Shown piece after piece: positions 20,051-31,469 of a DNA stretch of 64,000 nt; positions within the stretch are counted from its first letter, which is position 1; each line of letters starts with the position of its first letter. Made by a program: the position numbers and the translations under genes. The notes beneath the pieces were generated by a model, which was given only the letters and a program-made list of their open reading frames with translations, did no database searches and had not been told where the DNA came from. The DNA comes from Wolfiporia cocos (lineage: Eukaryota; Basidiomycota; Agaricomycetes; Polyporales; Phaeolaceae). The stretch spans positions 32,047-96,046 of the forward strand of contig JACCLO010000041.1 in NCBI GenBank assembly GCA_029448655.1, written 5' to 3'.

Positions 20051-21964
20051 GGACGATCGCATTTTATTGCTTAGTGTGAATTTCCAATACGGTTGTTCTC
20101 CCCACAGAGAACAGATGTCGTATTGGAGTGAAATCGTAAGTGAGATAGCTAGTCTCGTGACAATATTTGCGAGTGGGCGTGCGAATATTTGTCGATTTCG
20201 ATTCGGGGGGGACCGGTTTGGGACCGGTGTGAATTCGGCGATGTGCGAAGATGCCGAATGAAGTGTGATTCTGGAAGTCTTGACGACCTCCGCTACACTT
20301 CAAGGGAACGCGTATCAATAGCGTGTGTCCCTTGTTTTCCCTTCCTCTAACCCAGATTGCGAGATTCAATTAAGTAATCTATTGCGATCTGTTTGAGTAC
20401 ATGGAACGCCGGTGAGAACGGCAGTGTTTCCAATTATTTATAGACGCTTGTCAGACGTCTCTTTCCCAAACGGATGTAATTTCCTTGTCAGGAGATTCCA
20501 TTACCGAAGGGGTGGCCCCGTTCTAAGGTTCTTAACGAATGAAATGACCGTGACTAATGCTCAATAACCCGAATCCCCTTTTCAGGAGCGAAGACCGAAG
20601 TCAAACGGGCGCCGATGGATTATTGAATCCTTATCGACTTTGGTAATAGGTTATTCCCTCAGTAATGATAGTTATAAGCATATATTTAACCATAGCGTAC
20701 ACGTTCCTACGTCGGGCAAGGTACTAGTATCGGTTGTTCGATTAACTAAGTGTACCTAAGACGAGAAAGGTTGCTTTTTATGTTCATAAGCGACTATAAC
20801 ATGCTAGATAACCTGTGAACCAGACGGTGACGCAGGATGTCAAGGTTTGAATACAAATGCTATTGGGCGGTTACTAAGCTCCTTTACAAAGTAAGTAAAC
20901 TACTGGAGCCGCCGCTAAAACTACATATTTATCTACTTATTGACTGGGATACCAGGGTACCTGAAAGAGAGCTCATCATCAGCGATCAACGCTGAGTGGT
21001 CATGTCTAACACAAGAAGAACGGGGGCATGGTTAGGGGCGCCCTTGTCAGGACGCCGCGCGGAATTTAGCCGACAGGTGTCTTCATCGAAGCGCGCGACT
21101 TCCTTCTAGAAAGAGAGTCGGTGACTGCCAGCGCTTGATAAGCTGGGTCACATGGTTGGGAATAGGATACACAGCCCATTTCCTCGTGGAGATGAGCTGG
21201 AAAGTGGTCGCAGTATTACACCGCGACCGGTCCGCGCTTTAGTGGTAAGGCTTGCCATCTATAGCCACCTGGGTGTCACATCAGGGCTAAAAAACCATCC
21301 GTCGATCTAAGATCGCGCATTCACGAGCGCTCCACACATCAAGGATGGTGGGCAACGCCGCATGCTTCCGGTGGGGCCCCAACTCGGTTTAACCCAGGCT
21401 CGCACACCGAGCTGCCCGTAGGACTTACGCTATTGGCTACCGCGAGTGACCTCGGCTGGTTTGGCCTTGCGAGCCGCACCACCTCACCACTTGGATTCCC
21501 CGAAGGAGATCCCAAGCGGGCCCCTTACGCCTGGGGGGCGGCTTTGGAAGATTCCCACACCCAACTAAGGGAATACGCCGAAGCGCATATCCCTATGGGG
21601 ATCCTACTGGTAGTGTTGGGTCCCTGAACAGGGATTGCCAAGACAGGGGGCTGCGCGCACACAGGCAGACGGTCCCCTTTTCCCAATAGGCGGGTCTCAA
21701 CCGCTGGCACCAGCAACCTTGTCAGGAAGCCGGCGCCTCTCCTTAACCCTGGAGTCCGGGTTCGCAGGACGCATGCTGCTGATTAGGCAAGCAGCGCCCC
21801 ACTGGGTGGCAGCAGGCCGCTAAGCCCGCCGCCGATGTATCCCAATCCGCAACCACGGAGCATACATCCCCTTTGCAGGAGAGTAGCGGCCCCTGCGCTA
21901 TCTCAGACACCTGTTGGAGGAAAAACCCAGGCGCCACCAGTTAAGGAGGCGCAGGGGGGTAGGT

Positions 21965-21976
21965 AGTTCTATTCTT
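21965..21976 (-). promoter_or_regulatory. Self-priming primer site next to LTR3
   Basis: Same 12-nt AAGAATAGAACT (minus strand) as beside LTR2, complementary to the predicted transcript start in the LTR. Confidence 0.6.
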
Positions 21977-21977
21977 A

Positions 21978-23083
21978 TGACACAGATGGCTCTGTGGACT
22001 CACCAAGCCAGTATCCTTGCGATGAACTAAGGCGACTGAGGTGAGGAAGAGGTTATCAGACGCAGTAGGAGGTAGGAGGTTCTTCTACGGCGTACGCCGA
22101 GAAGAATAGAACTGAAGTTAAAGAGCGCTTGGCTCCTACTTATATACATTGTGTCGGGAGGGCACGTGCTACTAGCTAGCGGTTGCCTTACCGGGTTATG
22201 TGGCTTTGCCAAGTGGCGAAGCTTTATCTTATCTGATGTTTAGTTACTCTATCTAGAATGGCCGTGGAAGGCCCTAATGGCCGACCCAATCGTAATAGAG
22301 GGATTATGTCTTATCTGTGATACTAACGCGGGCGCAGCCCGGGTATAGGTGAAGCCGGTTGCCGGATACCTTGCGGCATAATGGCGATTGGCCGTGCTTC
22401 GTTGGATGACCAAGGCGAGACGCCGAGGTCGTTATGCCATTGGACGGGTAGTACCGTGGCATGTGTTACAGCCCGGTCCGGATGGTTACCGGGGCATGTA
22501 TTGGTCTTAGCCGTGAGGCGAGGACCGGTGTTTGGGCAGCGCCGTGATGGCAGAAGCCCGGGACTTGGAGGACAGCCGAGTCCGTGGGAGGGCCGAGAAG
22601 GGCCGGACCTATAGCGATATTGCCTTGATGCTAATTATAGTGCTGTTATGGTCGTGTTGCCATTATTATGCGAAGGCGTGGCGCTGCCTGAGGTGCCATT
22701 GTGATCAAGGATCTTATGGCGGATGGGAAGCCGGGAAGGCCGACCCAATAGTACAAGGCCGCGAGGCACTGTTTGTACTGTGGACAATTATTATGCGAGC
22801 GTAGGCCGCGCTCGGCCTATCATTATGATCTAAGATCTATGGACGTGGCTTGGTCTTGCTCTGATGGGCGAGACCTATGACGTAGCTGTAGTGTTTGCTA
22901 TTGGACGGGGTTGTACCGTAGCGTTACGTAAGCTGTCATGTGGTTGATAAGCCCAGTTAAGAGCTTTGTCGTTGTGGCAATGGGAGTTAACCCGTAGATA
23001 ACTTGTAGGTTAGACGTATAAATCCCAGGTAAATTGCTATAATCGTAGGAAAAAAGCTGTAAGCCCCAGATAAATCTGTGACA
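21978..23083 (-). repeat. Array LTR3
   Basis: 1,106 bp. Close to LTR1 but with a handful of differences in the first 70 bp and a cluster of small differences around 22,565-22,800, so it is intermediate between LTR1 and LTR2. Confidence 0.85.
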
Positions 23084-26000
23084 TTACCCCGCTTTAGGTT
23101 TCATCGTCCCTGATGAAACTATTCCTCATTGTGTACGTCCCAAGAGCGGTATAACGCGTGATGACGAAGTGTCAAATGCCGTTATGGTGCTGCTTCAATT
23201 TGTCAATTGAACAGGGATAAATGGGAGTTTCAGGACTTGTGGTGGAACCTGAGCGTGGAAGGCGATTTTATTCCTTATAGTGATTTGTAACGCGTGATAG
23301 CGAAGTGCTAAATGCCGTTACTAGCGATTATCAACGCGTGATGACCGAAAGGTCAAATGCCGTTGTTAGGGAGATGTAGTCGTGTTACTAGAGTGTGCTG
23401 TCATTGTGCATGCGGATCCTAAGAGGAGGGACTCTCCTGTTATCGCTGAAGGTGTTCTAGTGCCTTTTCGCGACCTTGGTCGGATTATTGCTTTTGCTTA
23501 TGACGTTACTCGTAGTAGAAGGCGATATGGAAATGGTCATCATATAGTGCCTTTGAATCTACTTGTAATCTGTATCTCCAATAGCTTGCCAAGCGTATTA
23601 GAGGGTGCATTGTGTCGTTGTACGTATTTCGGATAGCATTGTGCGATATTCCTTAGAGTGAGGGCTTCACTGTTAGCTCTGGAGATTTTCTAGTGTCTCT
23701 TCGAGCCCTTGGGCGGATATGTTGCTTATGCGTAGTACCCATTGAGTGTGACATAGCGGTGCTTTTTCGACGTCTATTGCCTAGCGGTGAATGGGATTGC
23801 AAGTTCCTTCGTTCGCGTGGCGGGTGTCTTAGGCTTTGTGCTTGTACAGGGGTAATCCTACTTTGTACGACTTATGCGGTTTGAACGGTTATTAAAGGGC
23901 GTCGCCTTATGAACGTTTATGAGGCGTCGCCTCCCTAGTATCGCAAGTACTAAGCGTGTGACATTTGTCAATGCCCATTTGTTACAGGGGTTGTGTCCCT
24001 AGTTAGATTGCTTCTACGTAGCGATCTCTTCGGAGTCGTAAGTTCCGGAATGAAGCTGTGCCTTCGTTGTTGTATGCACTTATTTATTAACGAGTAGGCT
24101 TCTCGTGTAAAACCCCATAGTATAAGTACTAATCATTGTGCATTATGGTCAATGCTTATGATTGTATTCCCTGATACTGTAGTGTCGTTGCCGTAGTGAG
24201 GCCTTATTGGGTAACCGTGAGAACATACATCCTTGTCAGGAGTTGTCTCGTATAGGTGTATCCCGTAAGGGCTGAAGTCCCATGGTGGCGATGACGGTAG
24301 TTTCCAATGTGCTTGTATGTCGTTAAAGTCGTTCTTCGATTGAGTATGACATTGTAAGCGTGGGAACTGGGATGATCGTTGGGGAAGGGTATATTTCGCT
24401 ATTGGATAGATAGCTACTATATTCCTATTACAGGGTTGTCGTCCATATACGAATAGGACAGTACGAGCATGAATGAGGGTAATCGGGCCTCTTAGTGCAT
24501 GTCGTTTGTTGCTTTAATGACCGTAAGGTTCATTTGTAAGCGTGGGATAGTGGACTTGTTAAGGTCCTAGGTGCGAAATTAGGGTTTCCACCCCCTCTTT
24601 CACGTTTGATCTCCCGATCAAACCTATCCAGATGGTTTTGGTTTTTAAAGAGGTTAAACCGCCTCTATACCCAGATAAGGGTGGGTGGATGTGGGCCGAA
24701 GGTATTCTTGACGTATATCCATATACGGCTGTATCCAGTGTAGTCGCTCGCATATGCGACCAGATTTTTATACTAAGGTTTCCAAGCCCTAGTTTGTCGG
24801 AATCGAAGGGTTTTCCAGGCCCATATTCGATGTAGTGACGAGATGTAATCCTTTCTTGACGTAAGGATACAGATCCGGATTTATTTATTACGCGTCTCGA
24901 CGGCGTAGGTTTCCGTAAACCAAGCAATTAAATGATAACCGATTGCCAAATCGGCTTGATTGAATTAATAAGGGGGACTCCCTTGTTATCTCTGGAAGTT
25001 TTCGAGTGCTTCTTCGAGACCTTTTGCGGACGATCGCATTGAGTTGCTAAGGTGTATTTTTCGAATTCGGTTATTCTCCCCACAGAGAAAAGTTGAATCG
25101 AAGTGAAATCAAAAGTGAGGTAGCTAGCCTCGTGACGAATTTTGCGATTGGCGTGCGAAATTGTCGACTTCAATACAGGGGGGGACCGGTTGGAAACCGG
25201 TGTAGATTCGGCGATTGTGCGAGAATGCCGAATGAAGTGTGATTCTAGAAGCCTTGCGGCCTCCGCTACACTTCAAGGGAACGCGTATTAATAGCGTGTG
25301 TCCCTTGTTTTCCTTTCCTCTAACCCAGATTGCAAGATTCAATGAAGTAATCTTGTTGCGATCTGTTTGTACATGGGTGGCTGGTGGAAACAGCGCTGTA
25401 CCCAATTATTTATAGACGCTTGTCAGACGTCTCTTCCCAATCGGATGGTAATTTCCTTGTCAGGAATTCCATTACCAAAAGGGGTGCCCCCGTTCTAAGG
25501 TTCTTTGTGACATGTGACCAAATGACAGATGCTCAATAACCCGAATCCCCTTTTCAGGAGCGAAGACCGAAGTCAAACGGGCGCCGATAGATTAAGAATC
25601 TTAATCGACTTGGTACTTAGGCATTCCCATAGTAATAATAGTTATAAGCATATGTTTGCCAAGCGTACGCGATCCTACGTCGAGTAAGGTACTAGTATCG
25701 TTTTTCGATTGACTTATTGTACCTAAGACGTAAAAGGTTGCTTTATATGTACATAAGCGACCTTAACCAGGCTAGATAACCTGGGAACCAGCAGGTGACG
25801 CAGGATTTCCAGAGGCGAATACAAATGCTATTGGACGGTTTCTAAGCTACTTTACAAAGTAAGTAAGCTACTAGGAGCCGCCACTAAAACTACATATTTA
25901 TCTACTTATTGACTGGGATACCAGGGTACCTGAAAGAGAGCTCATCATCAGCGATCAACGCTGAGTGGTCATGTCTAACACAAGAAGAACGGGGGCATGG

Positions 26001-26945
26001 TTAGGGGCGCCCTTGTCAGGACGCCGCGCGGAATTTAGCCGACAGGTGTCTTCATCGAAGCGCGCGACTTCCTTCTAGAAAGAGAGTCGGTGACTGCCAG
26101 CGCTTGATAAGCTGGGTCACATGGTTGGGAATAGGATACACAGCCCATTTCCTCGTGGAGATGAGCTGGAAAGTGGTCGCAGTATTACACCGCGACCGGT
26201 CCGCGCTTTAGTGGTAAGGCTTGCCATCTATAGCCACCTGGGTGTCACATCAGGGCTAAAAAACCATCCGTCGATCTAAGATCGCGCATTCACGAGCGCT
26301 CCACACATCAAGGATGGTGGGCAACGCCGCATGCTTCCGGTGGGGCCCCAACTCGGTTTAACCCAGGCTCGCACACCGAGCTGCCCGTAGGACTTACGCT
26401 ATTGGCTACCGCGAGTGACCTCGGCTGGTTTGGCCTTGCGAGCCGCACCACCTCACCACTTGGATTCCCCGAAGGAGATCCCAAGCGGGCCCCTTACGCC
26501 TGGGGGCGGCTTTGGAAGATTCCCACACCCAACTAAGGGAATACGCCGAAGCGCATATCCCTATGGGGATCCTACTGGTAGTGTTGGGTCCCTGAACAGG
26601 GATTGCCAAGACAGGGGGCTGCGCGCACACAGGCAGACGGTCCCCTTTTCCCAATAGGCGGGTCTCAACCGCTGGCACCAGCAACCTTGTCAGGAAGCCG
26701 GCGCCTCTCCTTAACCCTGGAGTCCGGGTTCGCAGGACGCATGCTGCTGATTAGGCAAGCAGCGCCCCACTGGGTGGCAGCAGGCCGCTAAGCCCGCCGC
26801 CGATGTATCCCAATCCGCAACCACGGAGCATACATCCCCTTTGCAGGAGAGTAGCGGCCCCTGCGCTATCTCAGACACCTGTTGGAGGAAAAACCCAGGC
26901 GCCACCAGTTAAGGAGGCGCAGGGGGGTAGGTAGTTCTATTCTTA
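23084..26945. mobile_element. Array internal region 3
   Basis: 3,862 bp, nearly identical to internal region 1. Most differences noticed are single missing bases in short homopolymers (near 23,089, 23,997 and 26,503). The structured modules repeat at 23,424-23,438, 23,657-23,671 and 24,970-24,984. The primer site is at 26,933-26,944. Confidence 0.8.
26933..26944 (-). promoter_or_regulatory. Self-priming primer site next to LTR4
   Basis: Third copy of AAGAATAGAACT on the minus strand, one base from the LTR end. Confidence 0.6.
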
Positions 26946-28037
26946 TGACACAGATGGCTCTGTGGGACTCACCAAGCCAGTATCCTGCGATGAACTAGGC
27001 GACTTAGGTGAGGAAGAGGTTATCAGACGCAGTAGGAGGTAGGAGGTTCTTCTACGGCGTACGCGAGAAGAATAGAACTGAAGTTAAAGAGCGCTTGGCT
27101 CCTACTTATATACATTGTGTCGGGAGGGCACGTGCTACTAGCTAGCGGTTGCCTTACCGGTTATGTGGCTTTGCCAAGTGGCGAAGCTTTATCTTATCTG
27201 ATGTTTAGTTACTCTATCTAGAATGGCCGTGGAAGGCCCTAATGGCCGACCCAATCGTAATAGAGGGATTATGTCTTATCTGTGATACTAACGCGGGCGC
27301 AGCCCGGGTATAGGTGAAGCCGGTTGCCGGATACCTTGCGGCATAATGGCGATTGGCCGTGCTTCGTTGGATGACCAAGGCGAGACGCCGAGGTCGTTAT
27401 GCCATTGGACGGGTAGTACCGTGGCATGTGTTACAGCCCGGTCCGGATGGTTACCGGGGCATGTATTGGTCTTAGCCGTGAGGCGAGGACCGGTGTTTGG
27501 GCAGCGCCGTGATGGCAGAAGCCCGGGACTTGGAGAACGCCGAGTCCGTGAGATGGCCGAGAAGGCCGAGCCTATAGCGATATTGCCTTGATGCTAATAT
27601 AGTGCTATTTGGCCGTGTTGCCATTATTATGCGAAGGCGTGGCGCGCCTGAGGTGCCATTGTGATCAAGGATCTTATGGCGGTGGGAAGCCGGGAAGGCC
27701 GACCCAATAGTACAAGGCCGCGAGGCACTGTTTGTACATGTGGACATTATTATGCGAGCGTGCCGCGCTCGGCCTATCATTATGATCTACGATCTATGAC
27801 GTGGCTGGTCTTGCTCTGACGGGCGAGACCTTTATGACGTAGCTGTAACTATGCTATTGGACCGGAAGGTGCCGTAGCGTTATGTATGCTGGTCATGTGG
27901 TGATAAGCCCAGTTAAGAGCTTGTCGTGGTGGCAATGGGAGTTAACCCGTAGATAACTTGTAGTTAGACGTATAAATCCCAGGTAAATTGCTATAATCGT
28001 AGGAAAAATGCTGTAAGCCCCAGATAAATCTGTGACA
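26946..28037 (-). repeat. Array LTR4 (outer, sense 5' LTR)
   Basis: 1,092 bp and nearly identical to LTR1, which suggests a young insertion if no conversion occurred. In minus sense this is the 5' LTR of the whole array. It ends TGTGACA at 28037, followed by the target duplication ACCCG. Confidence 0.85.
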
Positions 28038-28124
28038 ACCCGGAAAATTCGAAGTATGGTCGGATCATCTGAACCTAACCTACTTCAAGACGGCTCAGAA
28101 GCTCACCAGGAGACAGGCAAGATG
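28038..28124 (+). pseudogene. Gypsy pol bridge: middle of RNase H
   Basis: A short piece of the dUTPase-bearing gypsy pol between two insertions, encoding [17 protein letters not shown] and on to RRQAR. Joining to 11976 needs one more base in the A run at 28044-28047; joining to 29027 is in frame. The missing base is either a lesion or sequencing residue. Confidence 0.85.
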
Positions 28125-29021
28125 TGACACAGATCTAACTGTGGGACTCACCGCCTAATCCACAAGGTGAGGGGAATAAGCAGGCAAGCAGTCAGAAGAA
28201 GGCACGCAGAAGAGAGGTTAAGTTCTTCTAGGGCGCGCAGCGCCTAGAAGAATAGAACTAACGTCTAAAGGCGTTAAGCCCTATTCTTATATACATGCTT
28301 ATACTTGATTACGTAAGTAAGGGAGGTTGACCTACCCTAAACGGAGGAGGTCCATTGCATCATGGGGCGATGGTGTCAGTATGGCGCCATCTGTTAATCA
28401 TAATGATGCGATAAGGCATCATGCATAGGTATCTATAGTGACCATGCTAGCCAGTAATGGACTTAGCCAGTAAGATACGAGGGATGGATCAGAAGATCCG
28501 CATACATGGTTACCGGGCCGGAGGCCTGGATCATAATGACGTCATGATTGGAAATGATGAGGTCATGGAAGTGTGCTAGACCAGAGGTCTAGAATAGCGA
28601 TGCCATTATTGTGGTAATGATGGTGTGCTATGGATTGGGACTGGCTTGGTGGCCTGACCAGTGATGTCATTATTTGTAATGATGACATAGGGATGACATC
28701 AGAGTGATGTCATAGCCAGGGGCTAGACCATATGATGTCATGATGATATCATTATTTGTAATGATGGTATCATGGGTTAGAATAGACCATAGGTCTAGTC
28801 TTGTGACAGAGTGTCATGTAACATGTCATGCTTGATGACTAGCGTGTAAGCGCCGTGTCATAGATGCTTAGTAGCGCGTAAGCACTCTTGGGCTTAGGTA
28901 ATAACTGTTAGGTTACACCGGCATGTCGGCTTGTACTGATAAGTACAGGATAACTCGTAGGTATGCGTAATAATACCGGATAAATGGCAATTAATTGCGG
29001 AAAAATGTCAGATCTGTGACA
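28125..29021 (-). mobile_element. Solo LTR in RNase H region
   Basis: 897 bp, TGACACAGATC...ATCTGTGACA, with 5-bp duplication AGATG at 28120-28124 and 29022-29026. Minus orientation: TATATAAG, then the predicted start AGTTCTATTCTT shared with the array LTRs, to which it is distantly related. Confidence 0.9.
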
Positions 29022-30701
29022 AGATGGGCATTATATCTGTCAAGATTTAACTTCTCCATGCACCATAAACCAGGAAAAACCATGCTTACTGCAGACCCTC
29101 TGTCCAGGAGACCAGACCATGAAGAGGGGGTGGAACTCGACAATAGGAACAATATTCTGTTGAAACCGGAATTTTTTGTTAACTTTGCGCGAGAATTAGC
29201 CATCCTTGCGTTCGAGCCCCTCCATCAGTTGGTAATCCCAGATGACGAACTCCAACGAGAAATACACAAAGCATTGCTAGACAACGAGGTAACCAAGGAC
29301 TACAAAGGCCTATTGGAGTCAGGACCTCACGAATTCGGCAAGTCTCTCAGAGACTGGAACTACGAGAATGGTCTACTCTTGTACCATAACAAGATCTACG
29401 TTCCCAAGGCACCAGAAGAGCTTAGAAATAAGGTCTTACAATTACACCATGACCACCCTACTGCAGGGCATATGGGGAGATGGAAGACATACAAACTCAT
29501 CTCACGTAATTACTGGTGGCCAGGACTAACCAACTCGGTAAAGAAATACATACAGGAATGCGACACATGCCAGCAAATGAAGAATCGCCCGCAAAAGCCA
29601 TATGGACCCCTGATACCTAACGAAGTACCAGAAGCCCCATGGGAGATAATAACCATGGATTTCATTATGTACCTACCCAAGTCGAAGATAGACAACAAGG
29701 TGTATGACGGAATCATGGTTGTAGTCAATTGCTTGACCAAGCGAGCATGCTTCTTCCCCATCTCCAGCAAATTCGGAACAAAGGATCCCGTAAGAGTCCT
29801 ATACAGAAGGTTTTACCCAATACATGGGCTACCTAAACGTATCATTTCCGATCACGGAGTGCAGTTTGCATCCAAACTATTCGGCGAATGGTGTAAACTG
29901 CTAGGGATAGAACATGCCATGACTATGGCATATCACCCACAGGCAGATGGACAGATGGAAAGAATGAATCAGACACTTGAACAATACCTCAGATGCTATG
30001 TAAACTCGTATTGCAAAGACAATTGGTCTCAATTCCTGCCTACGGCGGAATTTGCATACAACAACGCAGCGTCAGAGACTACCAAGATGTCACCATTCTA
30101 CGTCGAGTTGGGAAGGCACCCAAAGGCTGGGCCAGCAGATTTAGCTATTCAGGCAAAAGCAGACCTTAATGAAATTGCAACCGATCGTTGGAACGCTCAG
30201 GAGCAAGCCAAAGCCGCAATGCAGTTAGCAGCTGACAGTATGAAGTGGTATTACAATCAATCGATCCAGAAAGTACCCTTCAAGGTTGGAGACAAGGTTA
30301 TGATAGACGTAAGGGATTACCAAACATCCGAAAGAAGTTTGGCCCCCAGGTACATCGGCCCGTTCAAAATAGTCGAACAACTGTCACCCGTGACTTTCAG
30401 ACTACACATGGATGGCCAATACCGAGCCTATCACCCGGTCTTCCATGCGTCAAAGCTAACACCATATACCGGCAAGGAAGAAGCTCCAGAACCAGATAAG
30501 TCAGGAGAATACGAAGTGGAGCAAATACTCAACCACAGATTCACACCCTCAGGAAAACTACAATTCCTGGTGCGATGGTTAGGGTACTCCATGGGAGAAG
30601 ACACATGGGAATATGAAGATGACTTCGTCAACACTAAGGAGTTGGTAGACGAATACAAGGCAGAACATGCCCTTAACGCACATACCGCTCCGCGAAGATG
30701 A
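29022..30701 (+). pseudogene. Gypsy chromovirus pol part 2: RNase H end, integrase, chromodomain
   Basis: Continues in frame from 28124. It holds the RNase H C-terminal block (WALYLSRFNFSMHHKPG), the integrase zinc-binding HHCC region (HHDHPTAGH..CDTC), the integrase core with the catalytic triad near TMDFI, ISDHG and QMERMNQ, a GPF module (YIGPFKIVEQLS) and a C-terminal chromodomain (EYEVEQILNHRF..LVRWLGYSMGEDTWEYEDD). The chromodomain marks a chromovirus, a clade known to target heterochromatin. The usual DRG of the core is DHG, explicable by a CpG change. The frame ends at TGA 30699-30701, but the same frame stays open downstream into a dUTPase. Confidence 0.9.
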
Positions 30702-31433
30702 CACACCCACAATATTCAAGTATTCGAACCAGATGACAACCCAGACTGGAAAGTTGGGGATTGTTATCTATGGCCAGATGATTGGCCACTGCAGAGAGGT
30801 GAATTTACTCCGGAAGAATGCAAGAAAGTACGGAAGTGGTTAGTACGGGACAAATTCGGCAACTCCGTAGAAGAAGGCACTTGCTTCAACGAATATCTCG
30901 AATTCGCAGTAGGACCCCAGGGCACATATCCAGAAAGAGGCACTGAACATGCCACCGGATTTGACATCTACTCAGCCGAAGCTACCAGGATAAACCCTCA
31001 CACCACCATGCTCGTGAAAACAGACCTAAGAATCCTATTCCCTTATGGATTCAGCGGCAAACTGGAGACACATTCTAGCATGGCGAAGAAGGGCATACAG
31101 GTACAAGGCAGAGTCATAGACTGGGATTACTGTGGAGAAGTGATAGTCATGCTCTACAACTTCACCGGATATCCATACATGGTTAACCATAGGGACAAGA
31201 TAGCACAATTACTTCTGCAACCTGTCCCTCAACCAGAAATCCACCATAGTACAACCTACATGTACAATCAACAATACTTGAAGGACACAGCTCGTGGTGA
31301 CAAAGGCTTTGGTCATACTGGTAGACACTTGGGAGAAGTCAAAATACTCCCTCATGACTATGAGGATTGGGACCGCCTGATGGAGCCCTCAGCGAGCAAG
31401 TGGCAAGATGTCGAACCACCGATCACCGAGTAA
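30702..31433 (+). CDS. dUTPase domain in frame after the retrotransposon chromodomain
   Basis: 243 codons open in the same frame as pol, separated only by TGA 30699. All five trimeric dUTPase motifs are visible by residue of this segment: 1, ATGFDIYSA (84-92); 2, SSMAKKG (125-131); 3, VIDWDYCGEV (138-147) with the catalytic Asp; 4, RDKIAQLL (164-171); 5, ARGDKGFGHTG (197-207), the Gly-rich C-terminal arm. dUTPases hydrolyse dUTP and are known in some retroviruses, where they limit uracil entry into cDNA. Residues 1-80 are a unique Trp/Pro/acidic linker. It is either a readthrough product of pol or, more likely, a pol-dUTPase fusion recently broken by CGA to TGA. There is no good independent start before motif 1. 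Confidence 0.85.
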   Translation, partial: HTHNIQVFEPDDNPDWKVGDCYLWPDDWPLQRGEFTPEECKKVRKWLVRDKFGNSVEEGTCFNEYLEFAVGPQGTYPERGTEHATGFDIYSAEATRINPHTTMLVKTDLRILFPYGFSGKLETHSSMAKKGIQVQGRVIDWDYCGEVIVMLYNFTGYPYMVNHRDKIAQLLLQPVPQPEIHHSTTYMYNQQYLKDTARGDKGFGHTGRHLGEVKILPHDYEDWDRLMEPSASKWQDVEPPITE

Positions 31434-31450
31434 CCTTTGCAGGGACCGCA

Positions 31451-31469
31451 AATCTTGAAGAGGGGGTAA
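31451..31469 (+). promoter_or_regulatory. Polypurine tract of the dUTPase gypsy element
   Basis: AATCTTGAAGAGGGGGTAA lies directly before the 3' LTR start TGTCACAAATT. It serves as the plus-strand priming site of reverse transcription in this family and anchors the orientation of related non-coding elements in the window. Confidence 0.8.

Larger units (their letters stand above)
18098..21977. mobile_element. Array internal region 2 (diverged unit)
   Basis: 3,880 bp. The first 2.8 kb differs strongly from units 1 and 3, yet the hairpins persist with different stem sequences (next entry). From 20,917 to 21,977 it is identical to units 1 and 3 apart from a single base missing in unit 3. Open frames seen in units 1 and 3 are broken here. 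Confidence 0.8.
11977..28037 (-). mobile_element. 16-kb tandem array: four LTRs and three non-coding internal regions
   Basis: Structure LTR1-int1-LTR2-int2-LTR3-int3-LTR4. One 5-bp duplication, ACCCG, flanks the whole array (11972-11976 and 28038-28042), showing a single insertion into the RNase H region of the gypsy element, then expansion. Unequal exchange between LTRs or units would produce this. On the minus strand each internal region ends CTAAAGCGGGGGTAA directly before TGTCACAG, matching the coding element's polypurine tract, so retroelement sense is minus. No gag or pol is present, making it non-autonomous (LARD-like). Units 1 and 3 are nearly identical; unit 2 is clearly diverged except for its last kilobase. 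Confidence 0.85.

Noticed and set aside
11977..28037. Satellite or CRISPR-like repeat array
   Set aside because: Units are about 5 kb with LTR ends, primer sites, polypurine tracts and a target duplication, so this is a retroelement multimer.
30431..30712. Minus-strand frame opposite the chromodomain
   Set aside because: Shadow of the pol coding strand; no motif.
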